The notes beneath the pieces are model-generated. The model was not told where the DNA came from, did not search any database, and was given only the letters and a program-made list of their open reading frames with translations. The position numbers and the translations under genes are program-made. A DNA stretch of 64,000 bases from Varanus komodoensis (taxonomy: Eukaryota > Chordata > Lepidosauria > Squamata > Varanidae): positions 18,260,934 through 18,324,933 of the forward strand of contig NW_025336481.1 of the NCBI RefSeq assembly GCF_004798865.1. Reading direction: 5' to 3'. Positions within the stretch are counted from its first letter, which is position 1. Each line of letters begins with the position of its first letter. This document shows positions 49,107 to 64,000 of this stretch, in pieces.

Positions 49107-49153
49107 AGGAAGGAAGGAAGGAAGGAAGGAAGGAAGGAAGGAAGGAAGGAAGG
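49107..49153. repeat. (GGAA)n microsatellite at a LINE tail
   Basis: About 11 GGAA/AAGG units directly joined to the (TAAA)n tail of the preceding L2 copy. GGAA is the ETS-factor core. Confidence 0.95.
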
Positions 49154-49732
49154 TCTTATCTGGGGCCATGTACTAAGTTCATGCCAGAGATGAGAGATGC
49201 ACCAGGGCCTCCTGGCTTAGAGCTCAGTTTCCTAGTGACAACACCATGTGGATCTAATGGTGGTCTGGAGTTTTGACTGGACTTCTCATTTTCCCAAACA
49301 AACACACTGGTGTGGTATGTGATTAAGAGTGTTTTAAGACCAGGGACTTGATCGCGGGTCACTGCTCTGCCATGCAGGCCTCTCCGTGCTCCTGGACCAG
49401 TTGCACCCTCAACCTAGCCTACCTCCCAGGCTCCTTGTGAGGATGAAGGGAGGGAGAACCTTGCACACTGCCTTCAGCTTCTTGGAGGAATGGTCAGACA
49501 AAGTGTCAACGAGACTATAGCATGACCTAATTTATCTGAGTTAAAGCACTGAGTTAGGCAAAAAGGGATAACATAAATGGTGGAAGCGGGATGGGGAATC
49601 TGGATGGCAGAGCCCTGTAAGTTGATTTGGGGAACACAGATACTTGTAGTGTTACCAGATCCATGTGTCAGCCCACATTCAAGAAGAACAGCAAGGCTGC
49701 CACGTAGCAGAAGTGGAGGTAGCAGTTGGTGA

Positions 49733-52069
<2,337 letters not shown>

Positions 52070-52350
52070 TGACCTCTCTCTCCCCATCGCTGTTCCACCC
52101 TGGAAGTTGCTAGCTTCCAAAAAGCCAGGTGTAAAACCTCTGGCTGATCTGGGGATGGTATGGACAACCTGTCTGAGTGAAGGGAGATGGGAACAGGCAA
52201 GAAGAAATTGCGGGCTTGCTCCAAAAACATGGGAAAGGCTTTCTATGGCTAGAGTCATTTTCCTTTTGTAGGATTAGGGCAGCCTCCCTCAACCTGAAGC
52301 CCTTCAGACATTTTGGACTTCAATTCCTATTAGCCCTATTCAGCATGGCC

Positions 52351-52380
52351 TATGTATGTATGTATGTATGTATGTATGTA
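52351..52380. repeat. (TATG)n microsatellite
   Basis: Seven to eight TATG units at the 3' border of the antisense L2 copy. Confidence 0.95.
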
Positions 52381-53855
52381 GAAAGCTTCTATGCCACTCC
52401 ATTTGCCGAAGCCTCAGGGCGGCTCACAACAATAAATAAATAATAACAATATAAAAACAATATAATTGGAGATGTCCTGGCCAAAGATGTAAAATAAATA
52501 ATATTAGCAATTAAAATAACGTTTTATAACGTTTAAATAAAATAAACAAAATAAAATAAAAAGGTCTTCACCTGGCAGGTGCCAGGCGAACCTCTCTGGG
52601 GAGCGCATTCCATAGATTGGGCACCACCGCAGAGAAAGCCCTCCTCCGAGTACTTACCCTCCTAATATCCTTCACGGAGGGTTCCCGGAGAAGGGCCGCT
52701 GATCTCAAGGGGCAGGCGGGCACATATGGATGTAAGCGCTCCTTTAGGTAACCAGGACCCAAGCCGTTAAGGGCTTCATAGGTCATAACCAACACCTTGA
52801 ATTGGGCCCGGACTTCAATGGGGAGCCAGTGAAGCTGACGGAGAACTGGAGTCATGTTAACATAATGCCCAGTCCCCGTCAGCAGCCTGGCAGCTCTATT
52901 TTGAACCAATTGAAGTATCTGGGCTGTCTTCAAGGGCAGCCTCACGTAGAATGCGTTACAGAAGTCAAGTCGGGAAGTCACCAACGCATGTGTCACTGTT
53001 GCCAGGCAGTCGTTCTCCAGGTAGGGACGCAGCTGATGGACCAGCCGAAGCTGAAAGAAAGCACTCCTCGCCACCACTGTCACCTGAGCTTCCAGTGAAA
53101 GCTCTGGGTCGAGGAGCACTCCCAAGCTGCGGACCTTGTCCCTAAGAGGGAGTGCAACCCCATTCAGGACTAGGTCAAGGTCCCCTTCCCCGAAGCCCAA
53201 TCCGCCAACCAACAGGACCTCGTCTTGTCTGGATTGAGCTTAAGTTTATTGGCCCTCATCCAGCCCATTACCTCAGCCAGGCACCGGTTCAGCACAGCCA
53301 CTGCCTCACCTGGATTGGTAGAAAACGAGGGGTGGAGCTAGGTATCATCAGCATACTGATGATTCTGCAGCCCACACCTCCTGATGACCTCTCCCAGCAG
53401 TTTCATGTAGATGTTAAATAGCAAAGGGGACAAAATTGATCCCTGTGGTACTCCATGGCATAGCTGCCATGGTGCAGAGCCATAGTCCCCCAGCATCACC
53501 TTCTGGAATCGGCCATTGAGATAGGAGCGGAACCACTACAAAGCAGTGCCTCCAATCCCCAATCCCGCTAGCCTATCCAGAAGGATACCATGGTCGATGG
53601 TATCGAAAGCTGCTGAGAGGTCCAGGAGAACCAACAGGGACGCACTCCCCCTGTCTTTCTCCCTGCACAGGTCATTGTACAGGACGACCAAGGCAGATTC
53701 AGTACCGTACCCAGGTCTGAAGCCAGACTGAAATGGGTCCAGATAATCAGTTTCATCCAAGAGTGCTTGGAGTTGTCCCGCCACCACCCGCTCCAACACA
53801 TTGCCCAAAAACGGGATGTTGGCCACTGGTCTATAGTTAGTGGCCATCTCTGGAT

Positions 53856-53955
53856 NNNNNNNNNNNNNNNNNNNNNNNNNNNNNNNNNNNNNNNNNNNNN
53901 NNNNNNNNNNNNNNNNNNNNNNNNNNNNNNNNNNNNNNNNNNNNNNNNNNNNNNN
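53856..53955. other. Assembly gap (100 N) with duplicated flanks
   Basis: The 108 bases before the gap (53748-53855) recur after it (53972-54079) in the same orientation, so the gap joins two copies of the same L2 stretch, most likely an assembly artefact. Confidence 0.95.
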
Positions 53956-55789
53956 TTATCTGGACCCATTTCAGTTTCATCCAAGAGTGCTTGGAGTTGT
54001 CCCGCCACCACCCGCTCCAACACATTGCCCAAAAACGGGATGTTGGCCACTGGTCTATAGTTAGTGGCCATCTCTGGATCCAGTGACGCCTTCTTCAGGA
54101 CCAGTCGGACTACCGCCTCCTTTAAAGGGGCAGGTACCCGGCCATCCCTCAGAGAGGCCTTAACCACTTCCAAGATCCAGGTCCCTGTCCCGTGTTTGGC
54201 GTTGTTAATTAGCCAAGATGGGCAAGAGTCCAGTAGACAAGTGGTAGGACATACTTGTCCAAGCATCTTGTCAACATCATCAGGCCACAGTAACTGAAAC
54301 TCATTCATCAATTTTGGACCAGACAGCGACATTGGTATCTCCCCAGAAGCCTCTGAGTCGCTAGTAGAGTCCAGCTTGTGACGAATCTGAGCGATTTTCT
54401 CCTTAAAATGCTTGGCAAAATCATCACAGCGGGCCTTCAAGGGTGGTACCGGATCTTTCTTAGGGCCAGGATGAACCAGCCCTTGTACCACCCGAAAAAG
54501 CTCCGCCGGACGACATTGTGAGGAGGCAATGGAAGTGGAGAAGAATTTCTTCTTCGCCGCCCTCACCGCCACAGCATAGGCCCGATAATGGGCTCTTAAG
54601 TGTGTTCGGTCAGATTCATCCCGTGAATTCCTCCACCTACGCTCTAGACGTCTCCCAACCCGTTTCATCGCCCACAATTCAGGTGTATACCAAGGGGAAG
54701 AGTGGGTTCTCCCCGGCGGGAGAGGATGCTTAGGAGCGATCGTGTCAATAGCCCTGGTCATTTCCCCATTCCCTAGCTCGACCAGAGCCTCGACAGGAGC
54801 ACCAGTCTTGTCAGCCGGAAACTCCCCCAGGGCCTTCAGGAATCCATCCAGATCCATTCGGCTCCGGGGGCGGACCCACACAATCGGGTCCGCACCCTTA
54901 CAGAGGGAAAAGCTGCTCTCGAGCACAAACCTCACGAGGAAGTGATCTGACCATGACAGGGGTGTTAGACACAAATTCCTCACCCTCAGACCACCCTCTT
55001 CCTGCCCCGTCGAGAAAACCAGGTCCAGAGTGTGTCCACGTTCATGGGCCTGTGACATGTTGAGACAGCCCCATGGCTGTCATGGAGGCCATGAAGTCCT
55101 GAGCTGCCCCGGTCAGACCAGTCTTGGCGTGGAGATTGAAGTACCCCAGGACCAACATCCTGGGGGTCCTCAACACCAGGTCTGAGACGATCTCCATCAG
55201 CTCAGGCAGGGAGCTGTTGGGCAGAAGGGTGCACGGTATACCAACAGAATCCCCAATCTGTCTTGGTCACCCAACACCAAGTAGAGGCACTTTATCCCTG
55301 GCCTCGAAGGGACTGGAAGCCCCATGAGTGAGGGAGATGGAGGCTCGGTAAACCAAAGCAACCCCCCCTCCCCTCCCCTCCAGGCGTGGACGGTGCTGAA
55401 CTAGATACCCGGGCGGGCACATTTGAGAGAGGGTGACAACCCCCACCTCTCCCACCCAGGTCTCTGTTATGCAAGCCAGGTCGGCCCCCTCATCCACAAT
55501 CAGGTCGTGGATGAGGGACGATTTATTGTGGACCGACCTGGCATTAAGCAGCAGCACCATCAGGCCTGGGAGGCGGTTGACAAGACTACCTGAAACCCTC
55601 TGGCTGGGGGTAAAACCAGAAGGAGGGACAGGTGTCAACCATCTTTCCCTCCTTCTACGCGGACACGTTAAACCCCCACCGCTGTAACGTCCATTGCCCA
55701 CAACCACCCCAATGGTGGCGCCCATGTGCTCCCCAGGTAACCCAACCGCCGACATGGCCAGGAACAACTCCATAAAAACAAATTAAAAT

Positions 55790-56180
55790 ACAATAAAAAT
55801 ATTAAAACAGTATAAAACTCCCCGTCTACCCCTGATATAAAATTCCACCCACTGACAGAGTCTCTCGCCAGCCCAGACCCCGCATGGCCAAGAACGGCCA
55901 CAAATGGTGGCGGCCGCCCTTCGGCCGCCAACCCCAGGCCATGACCGGCAAGTTAAGCCGGCACCCGCGCCCTGCCCCAGTCCAGCGTTGCTCTCACTGA
56001 TGCTGGCCGGCAAGATGGCGGCGCCCTCCTCAGCCACGACGGTGGCCCAGCGTCTACGACCCCGGGATGGACCGGCGGTGGCCACGGAAGCGGCCTCAGC
56101 TGGCCCGTGGACCCGGCGGCGTGCCTGCCATCCAATTGGCAGGAATGCTAAGAGTTGTAGTTCTGGAGGCGCCATGTTGG
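55790..56180 (-). promoter_or_regulatory. CpG-rich 5'UTR/promoter of the antisense L2
   Basis: Very CpG-dense against its surroundings. At its minus-strand start it has AACATGGCGCC (YY1-like), then GAACTACAACTCTTAGCATT (ZNF143-like), and a second AAGATGGCGGCGCC lies on the + strand at about 56009. Such sites at the 5' edge fit an internal LINE promoter. It points away from exon 11, about 90 bp off. Confidence 0.6.
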
Positions 56181-56265
56181 AGAAATTATCCAAACACTTT
56201 CTTGCAAGTGTTTTCAGTTTTTCAAATCAGTGTTTATAATCTCTTTTGCCTGTTATCTGTTCTAG

Positions 56266-57713
<1,448 letters not shown>

Positions 57714-57796
57714 GGTATGATGCCAAGACCTTCAGTTGGGCAACTTATCTAGAGAAGACCAAAGCAAAAGCTGCACCAACACGTCTGTTCAACATG
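57714..57796 (+). CDS. L3MBTL2: L3MBTL2 exon 13: MBT repeat 4 arm
   Basis: Encodes (G)YDAKTFSWATYLEKTKAKAA, PTRLFNM (human [27 protein letters not shown]). Phase 1 in, phase 0 out. Confidence 0.97.
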
Positions 57797-60808
<3,012 letters not shown>

Positions 60809-60874
60809 AACCCATGTCACTTGCATCTGCCAAAGATGTGCCAAAGAGGAAACGAAAGCCATATGGAAAAAAAA
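60809..60874 (+). CDS. L3MBTL2: L3MBTL2 exon 15: basic tail start
   Basis: Encodes (E)PMSLASAKDVPKRKRKPYGK and K. KRKRKPYGKK aligns with human KKKKKQFGKKRKR and is a probable nuclear localisation signal. Phase 1 in and out. Confidence 0.93.
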
Positions 60875-62297
60875 GTAAGTGACCTTTGGATCAACTTGTT
60901 CCCCTATGAGGCCTCTTCATTTTGTCTTGACATCAAGGGAAGATCTGATAGTTAGATGAACACAGACACAAGCTAGGTGCAGATGCCATGTTGCCAGGAA
61001 CTGCCACTGTACAGGCCAGGAATATGGGGTGTGGCAGGGGATACCCATGGAAGGATGGAGAGGAAGGCGCATGGGAGTCTACAGGGCATGCTGCTTGTTG
61101 TCTGACATTATGTCTGTTAACAAGGTTGCTATCCTTAGTCTTGGTTAGGAAGTTGCAGGGTGTTGAATTTTACATCTGCATTCTTTTGCTCCAGGTCAAC
61201 CTACCCGTATGTTTATTCTAGACTATATCTCTGCCATATCATAGGTGATAACTCATTAGGAAGCTGCTCTCTGTCTCAGACCCCCATCAGTTTCTGCATA
61301 TGATGTGCCTGTATGCTGGGGAAGGAAACAAGAAATTGCCTTAGACTCTGGTGCCTCCAAGTAGGTGCCTGCTACGAATTAGAAGATGTGGTGCAGCAAT
61401 TCTGTCTTTTTCTACATTAACAAAAAAGACAGGAGACTGGGGAAAGCAGGAGGGTTAAAAATGGAAGGCAATGTCTGGTCTGCTGTGCTTCTGTAGAATT
61501 CTGAGAGTGAGGCAGGGCAATGCTGTGATGAAAACCTCAGCCAGAAGCACTCTCAGATGGATTACTGGACCCTCCCACTCTTGCAGGCAGGTGCTCCCCA
61601 CTTCCTCTGGCAAACCTTACCCAAATTCTGTTTTCCTGATCTCCTTTAATGGGAGATAATAGGGAATAAATAGGGGACCCTATATGTAAAGCCTGTATTA
61701 TCAGTGATGGGCTACAAGCTTTGTTTAAGGCCCTGAGTCTCTTTCACTGAACAGGCCCCTGTTGGGTTAGAGGAGTAAGACCCCGTACCTGAGGATCTGG
61801 AGAAGTCCATTGCTCCAATTTTCAACTCCTATTGTGTTGCCCAGCTAGGTGGGTTGAATAGACACAGACTATACCAATAAGTTAAAATGACATTCAGTAG
61901 TATCTGTGTCAGCATAGTGTCAATTGTGTTTGGTTTTGATGCAAGAACCTGAATTCAAAACATTGTCTCATTTGCTCAGTGGCCAAACCTAACTCGCAAG
62001 TTCTCATTGTCAATGGACTGTGCAACCTCAGCTCCCCTTACCAAAGAGAAGTTCCCCGCCACCACCAAAAGAAAACCAGGAGAAGGAGAAGCTTATCTCC
62101 CTTCTTCCTGATACCTATTGATTGGAGAACCATGTAGTTATATGCCTTTCACTTGCAATAGAAATGGAACAGTCTGGATCCAGGTTTGCCATTTCAGCAA
62201 ATGTTGCTGCTCTAAGTTCTTTAGAAGAAGAAATTTAAAAAGAAATAAAAATTGTTAGGAAAACGGGTGCATGACATTCGTTGTTCTTTATCTCAAG
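60875..62297 (+). other. L3MBTL2 intron 15, no recognised element
   Basis: 1.4 kb, nothing recognised. The next acceptor ends TATCTCAAG. Confidence 0.55.
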
Positions 62298-62510
62298 GGA
62301 AAAAAATAACTTCTAAAGCTCGTTCCACAAAGCAAACAGCTAAGAAAATAACTACCCCAAAAGCAAAGGAGGAAACGCAGGTGGCTAAGAAAACGGCTGC
62401 CTCAAAAGGAAAGGAAGGAATGCAAGGTATCAAAAAAATGGCTGTCTCTAAAGCAATGGAGGAAATGCAAGCTGCAAGCAAGACCTCCCCAAAGCCACCA
62501 TCTGATGAAA
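62298..62510 (+). CDS. L3MBTL2: L3MBTL2 exon 16: Lys/Ala-rich tail with H3-like motif and 15-residue repeats
   Basis: Acceptor CTCAAG and donor GTAAGA with phase 1 in and out. Encodes KKITSKARSTKQTAKK (residues 640-655), then three degenerate 15-residue units: AKKITTPKAKEETQV (653-667), AKKTAASKGKEGMQG (668-682), IKKMAVSKAMEEMQA (683-697), and ASKTSPKPPSDE. Most human tail residues are not matched here; human has IPPTKTRPLRQGSKKPLLED after the KKRKR cluster. The segment is basic and probably disordered, suited to nucleic-acid or partner binding. It is accepted as an exon because both splice sites and phases fit exon 15, and the frame is open throughout. The following exon is not in the window. 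Confidence 0.8.
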
Positions 62511-62742
62511 GTAAGAAAGGGGATTTACTTAATTATGCCTGTTCTTCCTCTTCCCACAGCCCAATCTGCACTTCAGCCAGGACAGAGCAGGGGAAAGGTG
62601 CTAGGAAAGTGCTGAGATTACTCAAGCATTCTCACCTGAAGAGGTGCTTCATGTTTCCTTTGTGTTGGGACAATAGTGCAGTGTCACTTTCAGGGAGGTT
62701 GGAGGCTTCCTATTACTTGTATGGAATGGATTGCCAGAAAGA

Positions 62743-62824
62743 GATGGTATGGTGCAGGATAGGAGAGCCCGGAGGAATGTTGTCCATGGGGTCGTGATGG
62801 GTCGGGTACGACTTCGCAAATAAC
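62743..62824 (+). mobile_element. BovB LINE 3' tip
   Basis: Encodes MVQDRRARRNVVHGVVMGRV and RLRK, the end of BovB ORF2, with codon changes relative to the copy at 1-187. The CAA tail is lost (ATAACATAAT). Confidence 0.8.
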
Positions 62825-62984
62825 ATAATCTGGCACCCAAAATCCTGGATTACACCTTCACTATGAATCATGTAAATGAACATTCTTCCTTTTCAATATG
62901 CAACACTATAATTGTGTGTACTTATTTTTATTTATATGTGTCTGCATAAATCCTACTAGCTAATTGAGCTGCAGTCATCTCAAT

Positions 62985-63515
62985 AAAAGAGCAGAGCAGA
63001 GCAGAGCATGGGGTGCTTAAAATAATGCATGATGTGGAGAAAGTAGAGAGGGGGACCTTTTTCTTCCTTTCCCATAGCACTTGTACTTGGGGTCATCCCA
63101 TGAAACTGACTGAGGGTGTGGGGGGGGGGGGCGAGGTTTAGGACAGATAAAAGGAAGCACTTCTTCACACAGCATATAGTTAAACTATGGAATTCGCCGC
63201 CACGGGAATGATGCCATGGTGGTGATGCCACCAATGGTGATGCCCTCAGTTTGGATGGCTTTAAAAAAGGATTTGTGACAGGAGGCTATCAGTGGCTACT
63301 AGACTTGCTGGTTGTGTGCTTTCTGCTTTTCCAGAGGTGGCCTGCCTGCATACACCCACTGAGGAGCTTGGGCAAGAGGAGGTCTTGCACCCATTCTGCC
63401 TGAGGGATCCTCTGGGCAGCTGGTTTGCCACTGTGTGCACAGAGTGCTGGATTAGATGGACTAGATGATCTGTTCCAGCTTGGCTTTTCATCTGTTCTTA
63501 CGTGTTCTTAAATAA
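62985..63515 (+). mobile_element. CR1 LINE 3' end
   Basis: GCATGATGTGGAGAAAGTAG, GTCATCCCATGAAACTGA, AGGAAGCACTTCTTCACACA, ACTATGGAATTCGCC, GGATTAGATGGACTAGATGA and a GTTCTTACGTGTTCTTA tail, in sense order for CR1. A G-run at 63121-63131 interrupts it. It is the opposite orientation to the copy at 44555. Confidence 0.9.
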
Positions 63516-63938
63516 ATCTAACAACAAAGAACAGAGGCTAATGTAGTTATCAGACTTTTCTGAAGTACAGCTTGTTAAGAGCCATCTGATACATAATGGC
63601 CTACATTATAACACCATTTTATGTGGGCTGGTTGTACCCTGGTATGCATTCAGTGTCCAACCAACCTGTGGCCCTATGGATGCTTCCAAAGTAAAGAAGT
63701 GCTACTTCCAATGTAGTTAAAGTCTTACATGCCACACACCTTAATTTGCAAAACAATACACAGAAGTCAAAGTTAAAAATTTGCCCAGTCTTTCTAGGGT
63801 TTGTATGGAATTTTGTATGGAATTGTGTACTAGGTTTCAGTCTTAGTGTTTCAGAATTACTATTAGATTCTGCATTATCATCAGTATTCCAATAGTAACC
63901 ATGTAGTTCCTAAATAAGGAACTATTATAACTAATAAG

Positions 63939-64000
63939 GGATAAGAGGGAGGAGGAGGAAGATGTAAGCTGCCTCGAGCCCGTTGTAGGAAAAAGGCAGG
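63939..64000 (+). mobile_element. CORE-SINE 3' part, cut by window edge
   Basis: GATGTAAGCTGCCTCGAGCC, CGTTGTAGGAAAAAGGCAGG equals the 3' end of the SINE at 50603-50850 read on its own strand. Confidence 0.75.

Larger units (their letters stand above)
52381..56180 (-). mobile_element. Near full-length L2-type LINE with 5'UTR, EN, RT and 3'UTR
   Basis: Minus strand, from right to left: a CpG-rich 5'UTR (about 55775-56180); an APE endonuclease start with LLLNARSVHNKSSLIHDLIV and DLACITETWVGE (55267-55773); the EN end and linker (54100-55058) with HERGHTLDLVFSTGQ; RT blocks [40 protein letters not shown] and [20 protein letters not shown] (53536-54090); the C-terminus with NALPREVRLAP (52568-53212); and a 3'UTR to 52381. 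The order and motifs are those of the L2 clade. There are a few frameshifts plus the assembly gap, so this copy is not active as read. Confidence 0.9.
62511..64000 (+). other. L3MBTL2 intron 16 (partial), repeat-rich
   Basis: Holds a BovB fragment (62743-62824), a CR1 3' end (62985-63515) and the start of a CORE-SINE 3' part (63939-64000). No sequence like the human L3MBTL2 C-terminus (EIIAVRVKEEHLD) is found, so the last exon lies further right. Confidence 0.65.

Noticed and set aside
53568-55058. Minus-strand 496-codon open frame
   Set aside because: Not a host gene: it is the EN/RT frame of the L2 LINE, and part of its length is only the N gap.
62252-62797. Open frame of 181 codons that runs through L3MBTL2 exon 16 into the following sequence
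   Set aside because: Only 62298-62510 is kept as coding: a good donor GTAAGA at 62511 ends the Lys/Ala-rich part, and the extension enters a BovB fragment.

Overview
The window is vertebrate nuclear DNA, most likely from a squamate reptile (lizard or snake). The interspersed repeats are typical of squamates: BovB/RTE 3' ends with CAA-rich tails, an L2-type LINE family with TAAA tails, CR1 fragments on both strands, a CORE-type tRNA SINE, and a short GC-rich hAT element with a perfect 8-bp target duplication. Two host genes lie head to tail on the + strand, EP300 then L3MBTL2, which is the order I know from human chromosome 22. There is no prokaryotic signal, no CRISPR array, and no retroviral element that I could recognise.

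Layout. Positions 1-21760 hold the 3' two thirds of EP300 (p300 histone acetyltransferase): 16 exons that match the last 16 human exons (16-31 if the final one is 31), from the linker before the bromodomain to the stop codon, then a ~1.1 kb AU-rich 3'UTR. Every junction keeps GT/AG and reading phase, giving 1435 in-frame codons. A 100-base assembly gap (21803-21902) follows. Positions 21903-32000 are intergenic, with repeats and decayed LINE sequence and no supported gene. A CpG-rich TATA-less promoter (about 32000-32540) starts L3MBTL2, whose 16 exons in the window run from a 21-base first coding exon (32516) to a Lys/Ala-rich tail exon ending at 62510. They give 709 codons plus one base. The last exon or exons lie past the right edge.

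Functionally both are chromatin proteins. p300 writes histone acetylation through a bromodomain-RING/PHD-HAT core, with ZZ, TAZ2 and NCBD interaction modules. L3MBTL2 reads methyl-lysine through four MBT repeats and is a subunit of the repressive PRC1.6 complex. L3MBTL2 introns carry most of the young LINE load, including a near full-length L2 copy with its own CpG-rich 5'UTR that ends about 90 bp before exon 11, on the opposite strand.

The most interesting observation is in L3MBTL2 exon 16. The tail contains ARSTKQTAKK, close to the start of the histone H3 tail (ARTKQTARK), and it also fits an internal WDR5 WIN-type motif. It runs directly into three degenerate 15-residue repeats. As I recall it, human L3MBTL2 has no such segment. 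All identities were judged by eye and from memory of the human proteins; no alignment was run.
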